A stretch of DNA of 64,000 bases from Nocardia cyriacigeorgica (lineage in GTDB: Bacteria > Actinomycetota > Actinomycetes > Mycobacteriales > Mycobacteriaceae). The DNA lies in contig NZ_VBUT01000002.1 of assembly GCF_005863245.1 (NCBI RefSeq), positions 186,001 to 250,000 of the forward strand, in the 5' to 3' direction. The notes under the pieces were generated by a model. It had not been told where the DNA came from. It did no database searches and was given only the letters and a program-made list of their open reading frames with translations. The position numbers were made by a program, and so were the translations under genes. Of the stretch, positions 16,297 to 24,488 are shown piece by piece (the first letter of the stretch is position 1; every line of letters begins with the position of its first letter).

Positions 16297-17739
16297 GTGG
16301 AACTCCACCAGCGGATCGTCTCGGCGCCGGTCGATTTCGGCGCCATTCGATCCGAATTCGGACTGACCTCGGCCTATCCGGCCGAGGCCACCGCGGAAGC
16401 CCGCGACGCGGTCGACGCGTTCGCGGGCGACCGCGCCGATCGCACCGACATCCCGTTCGTCACCATCGACCCGCCGGGTGCGATGGACCTCGACCAGGCG
16501 CTGCACCTGGAACGCACCGATACCGGCTTCCTGCTGCATTACGCCATCGCCGACCTCGGCGCCGTCGTCATCCCGGATGGCGCGCTCGCCGCCGAAGCCG
16601 GCGTCCGCGGCCAGACCTTCTACCTGCCCGACACCACCGTGCCGCTGCATCCGCCGGTGCTGTCGGAGAACGCGGCCAGCCTGCTGCCGGATCAGACCCG
16701 CCCGGCCGCGCTGTGGACCATCGAACTCGATCACGACGCCGAGCCGCTGCGGTATTCGGTCGAGCGCGCCCTGGTGCGCTCCCGTGCCCGCCTCGACTAC
16801 GCCGGTGTGCAGGCCGACGCCGACGCGGGCCGCCTGCATCCTTCGATCGCTGCGCTGCCGGAATTCGGCACCAAACGCATCGCGGCCGGGCTGGATCGCG
16901 GCGCGATCGAGCTGCGGCTGCCCGCGCAGAGCGTGATCCGCGACGAGGGCGCCGACGGGCATTGGCGCCTGGTACTGGAACCGCGTACCGACGCCGACGA
17001 CTGGAACGAGCAGGTATCGCTGCTGGCGGGTATGTGCGCGGCCCGCATCATGCTCGACGGCACCGACAGCTCCGGTGAACGCATCGGCCTGCTGCGCACC
17101 ATGCCCCCGCCGCCGGATTCGGCCATCGCCTCGATCCGCCGCACCGCCGCCGCCCTCGGCATCGATTGGCCCGCTGATCAGCCGGTGGGCCGGCTGCTGG
17201 CCGCGCTCGACCCCAACTCACCCGCGACGCTGGTGCTCATGTCCGAGGCCACGGGTCTGCTGCGCGGCGCCGCCTACACCGTCCTCGACGGCACCGACCC
17301 GTCCTCGGACAGCTTGCGCCACAGCGCGATCGGCGCGCCCTACGCGCACGTCACCGCGCCGCTGCGGCGGCTGGTGGACCGGTTCACCACCGAGATCTGC
17401 CTGGCGCACTGCGCGGGCACCCCGGTGCCGCAGTGGGTGCGCGACGGATTGACGGCGACCGCCGAGACCATGAAACGCAGCGACGGCGTCGCGAACAAGA
17501 TCGAACGCGCCTGCATCGACCTCACCGAGGCGACCTTGCTGTCGCAGCGCATCGGCGCCGAATTCGAGGCAGTCGTGGTGCGCGAGGGCAACGGCAACCG
17601 CCCCGCCGAGATCTTCATCGCCGACCCGCCGCTGGTCGGGCCGTGTGAGGGTTCGCCAACCGAGGGTTCGAGGGTGCGCGTCCGCTTGGAATCGGCAGAT
17701 CCGGTGGCGCGCAAGGTGTTGTTCACGCACCTGCGTTGA
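16297..17739 (+). CDS. RNB-domain exoribonuclease (RNase II/R family)
   Basis: A 480-residue 3'-5' exoribonuclease with a complete catalytic RNB domain. The metal-binding acidic cluster is in TIDPPGAMDLDQAL (about 55-68) and further family motifs are LHYAIADLGAVV, PLHPPVLSENAASLLP and the C-terminal HVTAPLRRLVDRF. It lacks the N-terminal cold-shock domains of RNase R, and only a short tail follows RNB, so it is the compact actinobacterial form. The start is the GTG at 16297. Confidence 0.9.
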   Translation: MELHQRIVSAPVDFGAIRSEFGLTSAYPAEATAEARDAVDAFAGDRADRTDIPFVTIDPPGAMDLDQALHLERTDTGFLLHYAIADLGAVVIPDGALAAEAGVRGQTFYLPDTTVPLHPPVLSENAASLLPDQTRPAALWTIELDHDAEPLRYSVERALVRSRARLDYAGVQADADAGRLHPSIAALPEFGTKRIAAGLDRGAIELRLPAQSVIRDEGADGHWRLVLEPRTDADDWNEQVSLLAGMCAARIMLDGTDSSGERIGLLRTMPPPPDSAIASIRRTAAALGIDWPADQPVGRLLAALDPNSPATLVLMSEATGLLRGAAYTVLDGTDPSSDSLRHSAIGAPYAHVTAPLRRLVDRFTTEICLAHCAGTPVPQWVRDGLTATAETMKRSDGVANKIERACIDLTEATLLSQRIGAEFEAVVVREGNGNRPAEIFIADPPLVGPCEGSPTEGSRVRVRLESADPVARKVLFTHLR

Positions 17740-17854
17740 GCCGCACGGGCCTACCGCTGAGCCGAGGCGCGCCGAGCCGCCGAGGTAGTGGGCTGACGCC
17801 CGCCGACTTGCCAAGGCCTTCGCGCGTCGGGGCTCCGGCGATCTCGGGTCCGCC

Positions 17855-18733
17855 TCAGCGCGGCAGCAGTGAAGCCGCGGTGGCGGGGTATTTCGCCAAA
17901 TGCTCACCGGCAGCCCGATCTTCGGCATCCGCCAGCGCCGCGTACAACGTGGTGTCCTCACCCGCGGCCCGGGCTTCGGCGGCGCGGGCGAGGATCGCCT
18001 CGTGGGATTCGACCGCGTCGCGGTGATCGCCGAGGACGGTTTGCAGGCGCTTGGCCTGGCTGCCGAGTTCGACCGCCTCCCCGCCGAGGGTGGCGGCCGC
18101 GGCTTCGCAGGAATAGCGTAAACGTTTGGCGCCCTTGCGGATATCGTGCAGTAGCTCGATACGGTCCGCGGGGGTGACCGCGGTTTCCGCGCCGACCATC
18201 CGGTCCAGGCGCTCGCGATCGCGTTGCAGGACCGTGCGGAAAACGTCCTCGGCCGGTCCGCCGCTGCGGCCTTGACGTAGCGGGGGAGCCGACCGCCAGT
18301 TCGCGAGCTGATCTCGCAACCCGAGATAGCGCTCGCTGTCCAGCGCGCGCAAGACCTCGGAGTGCGCGGCCGAATACCGCTCGCGTTCGGCCACCACGAG
18401 CCGATTCGTGACGGCCTCGAGCGCGCCCGCATCGGCACCGTCGGTCAGTTCGGAATCCAAGAGCGCCGCGAACCGTTCGGCCCGCACCTCCGCATCCCGG
18501 GCGACCCCGAGCAGACCCGCGAGCCAGGCCAGTTCCGAAGCCATCGCGGCGGCAGGGTCGCGCTCGAACAACCGTCGATACGACCGCAGCACGCTGCGCA
18601 GCCGGCGCGTGGCCACCCGCATCTGATGCACCGAATCCCAGGCGTCGGCGCGCACCTCGGGCTCGGCGGCGAGCAGCCGGTCGATGTCCTCGCCCAGCGC
18701 CGCGGTGAGCGCGTCTGCGGCGGTGGCCGTCAT
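17855..18733 (-). CDS. CHAD-domain protein
   Basis: A 292-residue all-helical CHAD (conserved histidine alpha-helical) protein. The diagnostic WDSVHQMRVATRRLRSVLRS segment is at about residues 32-51 and a second half with LHDIRKGAKRLRYSCEA at about 197-213. CHAD domains bind inorganic polyphosphate through His, Arg and Lys on conserved helices. There is no fused CYTH triphosphatase domain here, unlike the Rv2226-type protein in the syntenic region of M. tuberculosis. It lies three bases after the prolyl aminopeptidase stop, so the two are cotranscribed with the lipoprotein. Confidence 0.9.
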   Translation of the reverse strand: MTATAADALTAALGEDIDRLLAAEPEVRADAWDSVHQMRVATRRLRSVLRSYRRLFERDPAAAMASELAWLAGLLGVARDAEVRAERFAALLDSELTDGADAGALEAVTNRLVVAERERYSAAHSEVLRALDSERYLGLRDQLANWRSAPPLRQGRSGGPAEDVFRTVLQRDRERLDRMVGAETAVTPADRIELLHDIRKGAKRLRYSCEAAAATLGGEAVELGSQAKRLQTVLGDHRDAVESHEAILARAAEARAAGEDTTLYAALADAEDRAAGEHLAKYPATAASLLPR

Positions 18734-18736
18734 GAC

Positions 18737-19699
18737 CTAGCGTCCTTTCGCGAACCCGTCGGTGGCTTCGACGAGATGGTGAGTGATCCCGGGTTCGTTG
18801 GCGGCGTGCCCGGCGTCGTCGACGATGTGCAGCACTGAACCCGGCCAGGCCCGGTGCAATTCCCATGCGCTGACGGCCGGGCAGACGATGTCGTGGCGGC
18901 CCTGCACGATCACCGCGGGGATGTCCGCGATCTTGTCGATATCGCGTAGCAACTGTCCCTCGTCGAGGAAACCGCCGTGCCGGAAATAGTGATTCTCGAT
19001 GCGTGCGAAGGCGAGCGCGAAGCGTGGCTCACCGGTTTCGGCGACCCGATCCGGTTGCGGCAGCAGCGAACTCGTCGCGCCCTCCCAGGTGGACCAGGCG
19101 ATGGCGGCCGCGGTGGCGATCTCCTCGTCGGGGGAGTGCAGCAGCCGGTGGTAGGCCTCCACCAGGTCGCCGTCGCGTTCGGCCTCGGGCACCGGGGCGA
19201 GGAACTTCTCCCACTCGTCCGGGTAGACGTAGCCGGCGGCGCCGTTGTAGTACCAGTCGATTTCCTTGCGCCGCAACAGGAAGATCCCGCGCAGCACCAG
19301 CTCGGTGACCCGCTGCGGATACCGTTGCGCGTAGGCCAGTGCGAGGGTGGAACCCCAGGATCCGCCGAACACCAGCCACTGCTCGATGCCGAGCGCTTCG
19401 CGCAGCTGCTCGATATCGGCGATCAGATGGTCGGTGGTGTTCAGCGACAGGTCCGCGCCGTCGGCGATATGCGGGGTGGAGCGCCCGCAGCCGCGCTGAT
19501 CGAACAGCACGATCCGGTACTGCTCCGGATCGAAGAACTGGCGATGGAACGGTGCGGTGCCGCCGCCCGGCCCGCCGTGCAGGAACACCGCGGGTTTGCC
19601 GTCGGGGTTTCCGCTGACCTCCCAGTACACCGACTGTCCCGCCCCCACGTCGAGCATGCCCTGCTGGTGTGGCTCGATCGGTGGGTAGAGGGTGCGCAT
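18737..19699 (-). CDS. pip: Prolyl aminopeptidase (proline iminopeptidase), copy 2
   Basis: A 320-residue S33-family alpha/beta hydrolase removing N-terminal proline. The oxyanion segment is LHGGPGGGTAPFH (about 44-56), followed by FDQRGCGRSTPH, nucleophile GGSWGSTLALAYAQRYPQRV (Ser about 113), acid in QGRHDIVCP and His in DDAGHAANEP. It keeps the canonical DQRGCGRSTP of the family, which copy 1 has altered to GQSLPNAAD. The ATG at 19699 overlaps the lipoprotein stop by one base (TGATG), indicating translational coupling. Confidence 0.92.
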   Translation of the reverse strand: MRTLYPPIEPHQQGMLDVGAGQSVYWEVSGNPDGKPAVFLHGGPGGGTAPFHRQFFDPEQYRIVLFDQRGCGRSTPHIADGADLSLNTTDHLIADIEQLREALGIEQWLVFGGSWGSTLALAYAQRYPQRVTELVLRGIFLLRRKEIDWYYNGAAGYVYPDEWEKFLAPVPEAERDGDLVEAYHRLLHSPDEEIATAAAIAWSTWEGATSSLLPQPDRVAETGEPRFALAFARIENHYFRHGGFLDEGQLLRDIDKIADIPAVIVQGRHDIVCPAVSAWELHRAWPGSVLHIVDDAGHAANEPGITHHLVEATDGFAKGR

Positions 19700-20157
19700 C
19701 AGAACGCCAGGCCGGACGCCAGATCCGGCAGTTGCAGCGCGTCGATCGCCTCCTGCCGCACCTCGGGGCAGGCCTTGGTGGTGATCCGGTCGATCGACTG
19801 CTTGTCGGCGAGTACCTGCGCGTTGATCGCGCCGTTGCGCAGCGCCCAGTCGTGCACCATCGCGTTCAGGCCGATACGACCGAGGGTCGGGCCCTGCACC
19901 CGCCAGTTCGACAGCTCGGGGCGGATCATCTCGCACAGCGCGGTCGCGGCGGAATCGGAGACCTCGAGCGGAGTGCCGGGGGCCGGGCTGGTGGCGCCGG
20001 GTGTGGTCGCCGGAAGGCTCGTCGGCACGGCGGTCGTCGTCCCGGTCGCACCGCTGGAGCCGGTCCCGGATTCACCTCCGCACGCGGTCAATAGGACAGC
20101 AGCACACGCTCCCGCGACCACCAGCGTGCTCCGGGAAATCCAACGGCGTTCCGGCAT
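19699..20157 (-). CDS. Lipoprotein, function unknown
   Basis: A 152-residue exported lipoprotein: basic start, hydrophobic stretch and lipobox LLTAC (Cys about residue 26). A Thr/Pro/Ser-rich linker (about 33-65) precedes a domain with LCEMIRPELSNWRV, MVHDWALRN and TTKACPEVRQEAIDAL, containing two cysteines likely to form a disulfide. This architecture is repeated in many mycobacterial-type lipoproteins. It is the first gene of the operon with the prolyl aminopeptidase and the CHAD protein. Confidence 0.78.
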   Translation of the reverse strand: MPERRWISRSTLVVAGACAAVLLTACGGESGTGSSGATGTTTAVPTSLPATTPGATSPAPGTPLEVSDSAATALCEMIRPELSNWRVQGPTLGRIGLNAMVHDWALRNGAINAQVLADKQSIDRITTKACPEVRQEAIDALQLPDLASGLAF

Positions 20158-20334
20158 CAGTACCTCTGCTCGACTCGAGATTGTCGATACGAGTCTGCCA
20201 TTTTTCCGGTACGCCGGCCGTGCGGCGTTCCCGAGCTCGAGGCGCGGCGGTGGGCTGGACCGAATGCGGTCGCCGGAATGGAATCGGCCGGGCAGCGCGA
20301 CGGCTATCCGCGCGGCCCGGCCGATGTCGACGGC

Positions 20335-21192
20335 TCAGAAACTGTGCTCGGGCCCCGGGAAGGTGCCCTTGCGGACCTCGTCGGCGTAGGTGGCCGCGGC
20401 GGCGCGCAGATCGTCGCCGGTGTTGGCGAAGCGCTTGACGAACTTGGCGGTCTTGCCGCTGGTGTAGCCGGCCATGTCCTGCCAGACCAGCACCTGCGCA
20501 TCGCATTCGGCGCCGGCGCCGATGCCGACGGTGGGGATGGTGAGCTTGCGGGTGACCTGGCCGGCGAGTTCGGCGGGAACCATCTCCATCACCACCGAGA
20601 ACGCGCCCGCTTCCTGGACCGCGATGGCGTCGGCGATGAGCTGCTCGGCGCCGTCGCCGCGCCCCTGCACCCGGAAACCGCCCAGGGTGTTGACGCTCTG
20701 CGGGGTGAAGCCGATGTGGCCCATCACCGGGATGCCCGCCGCGGTGATGAGCGCGATCTGCTCGGCCACCCGCTCGCCGCCCTCCAGCTTCACCGCATGC
20801 GCCTGGCCCTCCTTCAGGAACCGGGTCGCGGTGGCCAGCGCCTGCTGCGGCGAGGACTCGTAGGTGCCGAACGGCAGGTCGGCGACCACCAGCGCGTGCG
20901 GGGCGCCGCGCACCACACCGCGCACCAGCGGGATGAGCTCGTCGACGGTGACCGGCACGGTCGTGTCGTAGCCGTAGACCACATTGGCAGCCGAATCGCC
21001 GACCAGCAGCACCGGGATGCCTGCCTCCTCGAACAGCCGGGCCGTCGAGTAGTCGTAGGCGGTGAGCATGGACCAGCGCTCGCCCGTCGCCTTCATCTGC
21101 TGCAGATGATGGACGCGGGTCTTACGCCGGGGCTTCGTCTCGGCGGAGGCGGCGCCGTAGGCGGGGGTTTCCGAATCGGATACGGACATCAT
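20335..21192 (-). CDS. panB: 3-methyl-2-oxobutanoate hydroxymethyltransferase
   Basis: Ketopantoate hydroxymethyltransferase, first step of pantothenate and hence coenzyme A synthesis, using methylenetetrahydrofolate. The 285-residue TIM barrel shows [20 protein letters not shown] (about 42-61), [13 protein letters not shown] with the metal-binding Asp, [17 protein letters not shown] and the conserved [11 protein letters not shown]. An extra N-terminal tail of about 25 residues is usual in actinobacteria. It starts at 21192 or the next ATG at 21189, and is divergent from the secreted hydrolase, as in M. tuberculosis. Confidence 0.96.
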   Translation of the reverse strand: MMSVSDSETPAYGAASAETKPRRKTRVHHLQQMKATGERWSMLTAYDYSTARLFEEAGIPVLLVGDSAANVVYGYDTTVPVTVDELIPLVRGVVRGAPHALVVADLPFGTYESSPQQALATATRFLKEGQAHAVKLEGGERVAEQIALITAAGIPVMGHIGFTPQSVNTLGGFRVQGRGDGAEQLIADAIAVQEAGAFSVVMEMVPAELAGQVTRKLTIPTVGIGAGAECDAQVLVWQDMAGYTSGKTAKFVKRFANTGDDLRAAAATYADEVRKGTFPGPEHSF

Positions 21193-21476
21193 CGTCCCTT
21201 TCGTCGTCCTCGAGGCCCGTCGTGCGGGTCCCCGGGTCTGGGTGACGTCCTCCAGTGTGCCACCGGCCGCACTGCCCGCTTAAGGCCCGCGACCAGTGCG
21301 GTTGGTCACATGCGCGGGGGCTGTCATCGGTGTGTGGCCGTCGCCGGGGTGTTGCTCGCCGATCTGCTGCCCGCGCGCCGGTTCCGCGCCGGACCGCAGC
21401 GGTCGCCGAGCCGCGCACACCGGCCCGCCCCAGGTGGCGCCGCGGCGGTACCCGCCATCACGGCTAGCATGGCGCC
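21193..21476. other. Divergent intergenic region panB / secreted hydrolase
   Basis: This 284-base gap must contain both promoters. I see no coding frame worth calling, no long dyad and no convincing -35/-10 pair on either strand. Confidence 0.5.
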
Positions 21477-23009
21477 GTGCGGAGTGGGCGTGGTGTGCTG
21501 GTGACGGTGCTGGCGGTGACGGCGTTGGCGGCCGGTTGTGCGGAGTCGACGCGGGAACCCGCGGCCGCGCCACCCCCGCCGCCGGACGGTCTCGCCGAGT
21601 TCTACACCCAGACCCCGCAGTGGGGTAGCTGCGCCGATTTCACCGGCCCGGACGAGGCACTACCGCCGGCCACCGAATGCACCCGCATCACCGTGCCGGT
21701 CGACTACGCCGAGCCCGGCGGCGCGACCGCGCAGATCGCGTTGTCGCGGATCAAGGCCGAGGGCAACAACCGCATCGGTTCGCTGCTGCTCAACCCGGGC
21801 GGACCGGGTATGTCCGGCTTGTCCACGGTGACGGTGGGCGGCGGCACCGCGATCGCCGAACGTTTCGATCGGGTCGGTTTCGATCCGCGCGGCGTCGGCG
21901 CCTCCACGCCCTCGGTGGCCTGCCTGACCCCGCAGGAAGCCGACGCCGAACGCGCCGAGCCGCCGGTGGCCAACACCCCGGAGGGCATCGCCGCCGAGGA
22001 GGCCGACAACCGCGAATACGCCGACGCCTGCGTCGAACGCACCGGCAAGGAGTTCCTGGCCCATGTCGGCACCCGTGAGGTGGTGCAGGACATGGATGTC
22101 ATCCGGGCGGTGCTGGGCGATCCGAAGCTCAGCTACCTCGGCTATTCCTACGGCACCCGCCTCGGCACCGCCTACGCCGAGAAGTTTCCCGCCAACGTGC
22201 GCGCCCTGGTGCTCGACGGCGCCATCGACCCCACCCAGGACCCTGTCGAGGAATCGCTGCGCCAGGCCGAGGGCTTCCAGCAGGCCTTCGACGCCTACGC
22301 CGCCGACTGTGTCACCCGGCCGGACTGCCCGCTGGGCGACGACGCGTCCACCGCGGTGAAGCGGTTCCGGGAACTGGTCGACCCGCTGTGGGACAAACCC
22401 GCAGCCACCACCGACGCGCGCGGTCTCAGCTACGGCGACGCGCTCACCGGCGTCCGTCAGACGCTCTACAGCGAAAGTTTCTGGCGCGTGCTGTCGCTGG
22501 GCCTGACCGAATTGAGCCAGGGCCGCGGCGACACCCTGCTCCAGTTGGCCGATCTGTACAACGGCCGCAACGAGGACGGCACGTATAACAATTTGAACGA
22601 CGCTTTCAACGCCATCCGCTGCGTCGACGATCCGCGCATCACCGATCCGGCGGTGGCGGCCAAGCAGGACACCGAGTACCGCAAGGCGGCCCCGTTCATG
22701 GATGACGGCCGCGGTACCGGCGCCGCGCCGCTGGAGTTGTGCGCGAGCTGGCCGGTGCCCAATACCAGTCAGCCGCACGAGATTTCGGTCGAAGGCCTGC
22801 CCACGACGGTGGTGGTGTCCACCACCGGCGATCCGGCCACCCCGTATCAGGCCGGCGTCGACCTCGCCGAGCAGCTCGGTGCCGCGTTGATCACCTACGA
22901 AGGCGACAGTCATACGGTCGTGCTGAACGAGGGTTCGCCCTGTGTGGATAACGCGGTCATCGCCTATCTGACCGAGTTGATCGCGCCGCAACCCGGGCTC
23001 AGGTGCTGA
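21477..23009 (+). CDS. Secreted TAP-like serine hydrolase lipoprotein (CaeA/Hip1 family)
   Basis: A 510-residue cell-envelope hydrolase of the tripeptidyl-aminopeptidase family. The signal peptide ends in lipobox LAAGC (Cys about 21). The alpha/beta-hydrolase core has LLLNPGGPGMSGLSTV (about 101-116), FDPRGVGAS, nucleophile GYSYGTRLGTAYAEKFP (Ser about 223) and the C-terminal TAP-like domain with VVVSTTGDPATPY (Asp) and EGDSHTVVL (His). It corresponds by position to Rv2223c/Rv2224c next to glnA2 and panB. The GTG at 21477 is the only sensible start for the signal peptide. Confidence 0.92.
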   Translation: MRSGRGVLVTVLAVTALAAGCAESTREPAAAPPPPPDGLAEFYTQTPQWGSCADFTGPDEALPPATECTRITVPVDYAEPGGATAQIALSRIKAEGNNRIGSLLLNPGGPGMSGLSTVTVGGGTAIAERFDRVGFDPRGVGASTPSVACLTPQEADAERAEPPVANTPEGIAAEEADNREYADACVERTGKEFLAHVGTREVVQDMDVIRAVLGDPKLSYLGYSYGTRLGTAYAEKFPANVRALVLDGAIDPTQDPVEESLRQAEGFQQAFDAYAADCVTRPDCPLGDDASTAVKRFRELVDPLWDKPAATTDARGLSYGDALTGVRQTLYSESFWRVLSLGLTELSQGRGDTLLQLADLYNGRNEDGTYNNLNDAFNAIRCVDDPRITDPAVAAKQDTEYRKAAPFMDDGRGTGAAPLELCASWPVPNTSQPHEISVEGLPTTVVVSTTGDPATPYQAGVDLAEQLGAALITYEGDSHTVVLNEGSPCVDNAVIAYLTELIAPQPGLRC

Positions 23010-23055
23010 CGCGCAGGTGAGCTCACATCGCGGGATACAAACCCCGTGTCGTCAT

Positions 23056-23071
23056 GTAACACAGATTTAAC
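23056..23071 (+). promoter_or_regulatory. Candidate GlnR box upstream of glnA2
   Basis: GTAACACAGATTTAAC fits the GlnR pattern GTNAC-n6-GAAAC in the first half and keeps the terminal AAC of the second. It lies 24 bases before the glnA2 start. It is weaker than the tandem boxes of glnA1. Confidence 0.4.
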
Positions 23072-23094
23072 GCCGGGTGCCTACAGTCGCGGTC

Positions 23095-24432
23095 ATGGAT
23101 CGCCAGAAGGAATTCGTGCTGCGGACGCTCGAAGAGCGGGACATCCGCTTCGTGCGGCTCTGGTTCACCGACGTCTTGGGCTATCTGAAGTCCGTGGCGA
23201 TCGCCCCCGCCGAACTCGAAGGCGCCTTCGAGGAAGGCATCGGTTTCGACGGTTCGGCCATCGAGGGATTCGCCCGGATCTCCGAGGCCGATATGGTCGC
23301 CCGCCCCGACCCGTCGACCTTCCAGGTGCTGCCGTGGTCGACCAGCAAGGGCCATCAGCATTCCGCGCGCATGTTCTGCGACATCACCATGCCCGACGGC
23401 TCGCCGTCGTGGGCCGATCCGCGGCACGTGCTGCGCCGTCAGCTGAACAAGGCCGGTGACGTCGGCTTCAGCTGCTACGTGCATCCCGAGATCGAGTTCT
23501 TCCTGCTGAAGAACACCCCCGACGGCGTGGACCCGGTGCCCGCCGACAGCGGCGGCTTCTTCGACCAGGCCGTGCACGATTCCGCCCCGAACTTCCGCCG
23601 TCACGCCATCGACGCGCTCGAGTCGATGGGCATCTCGGTGGAGTTCAGCCACCACGAGGGCGCGCCCGGCCAGCAGGAGATCGACCTGCGCTACGCCGAC
23701 GCGCTGTCCATGGCCGACAACGTGATGACCTTCCGCTACCTGATCAAGGAAGTGGCCATCGACGAGGGCGTGCGCGCGACCTTCATGCCCAAGCCGTTCG
23801 CCCAGTACCCGGGTTCGGCCATGCACACCCACATGAGCCTGTTCGAGGGTGAGGCGAACGCCTTCCACGATCCCGACGATCCGATCAACCTCTCGGCCAC
23901 CGCGCGCGCGTTCATCGCGGGCATCCTCGAGCACGCCCCGGAGATCAGCGCCATCTCCAACCAGTGGGTCAACTCCTACAAGCGCCTCATCCACGGCGGC
24001 GAGGCGCCCACCGCGGCCTCGTGGGGCCGGTCGAACCGGTCGGCGCTGGTCCGGGTGCCGATGTACACGCCGAACAAGTCCTCCTCGCGCCGCGTCGAGA
24101 TCCGCAGCCCTGATTCGGCCTGCAACCCGTACCTGACCTTCGCGGTGCTGCTGGCCGCGGGCCTGCGCGGCATCGAGAAGGGCTACACGCTGCCGCCGGA
24201 GGCCGAGGACGACGTCTGGTCGCTGACCGCCGCCGAACGCCGCGCGATGGGCTTCCGGGAGCTGCCCGGCACGCTCGACGAGGCGTTGCAGGCGATGGAG
24301 CGCTCGGAGTTGGTCGCCGAAACCCTCGGTGAGCACGTGTTCGACTTCTTCCTGCGCAACAAGCGCCGGGAGTGGGCCGATTACCGCAGCCAGGTGACGC
24401 CGTTCGAACTCAGGGAGTACCTCGGGCTGTGA
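23095..24432 (+). CDS. glnA2: Glutamine synthetase GlnA2 (type I, non-adenylylated form)
   Basis: A 445-residue glutamine synthetase of the GSI-alpha type. Typical segments are GIGFDGSAIEGFARISEADM (about 48-67), EIEFFLL with the metal-binding Glu, GQQEIDL, PGSAMHTHMSL with the His ligand, and NRSALVRVP. Where adenylylated enzymes carry a tyrosine (DLYELP in GlnA1 at 38317), this protein reads DDVWSLTAAERR, so GlnE should not modify it. The ATG at 23095 is preferred to one 18 bases upstream. It is followed directly by glnE, as in M. tuberculosis. Confidence 0.95.
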   Translation: MDRQKEFVLRTLEERDIRFVRLWFTDVLGYLKSVAIAPAELEGAFEEGIGFDGSAIEGFARISEADMVARPDPSTFQVLPWSTSKGHQHSARMFCDITMPDGSPSWADPRHVLRRQLNKAGDVGFSCYVHPEIEFFLLKNTPDGVDPVPADSGGFFDQAVHDSAPNFRRHAIDALESMGISVEFSHHEGAPGQQEIDLRYADALSMADNVMTFRYLIKEVAIDEGVRATFMPKPFAQYPGSAMHTHMSLFEGEANAFHDPDDPINLSATARAFIAGILEHAPEISAISNQWVNSYKRLIHGGEAPTAASWGRSNRSALVRVPMYTPNKSSSRRVEIRSPDSACNPYLTFAVLLAAGLRGIEKGYTLPPEAEDDVWSLTAAERRAMGFRELPGTLDEALQAMERSELVAETLGEHVFDFFLRNKRREWADYRSQVTPFELREYLGL

Positions 24433-24488
24433 GATCGCGGTGGGGTCGCGCCCACCACGACCTGCGCGCGAGCATGTAATTTGAAAGC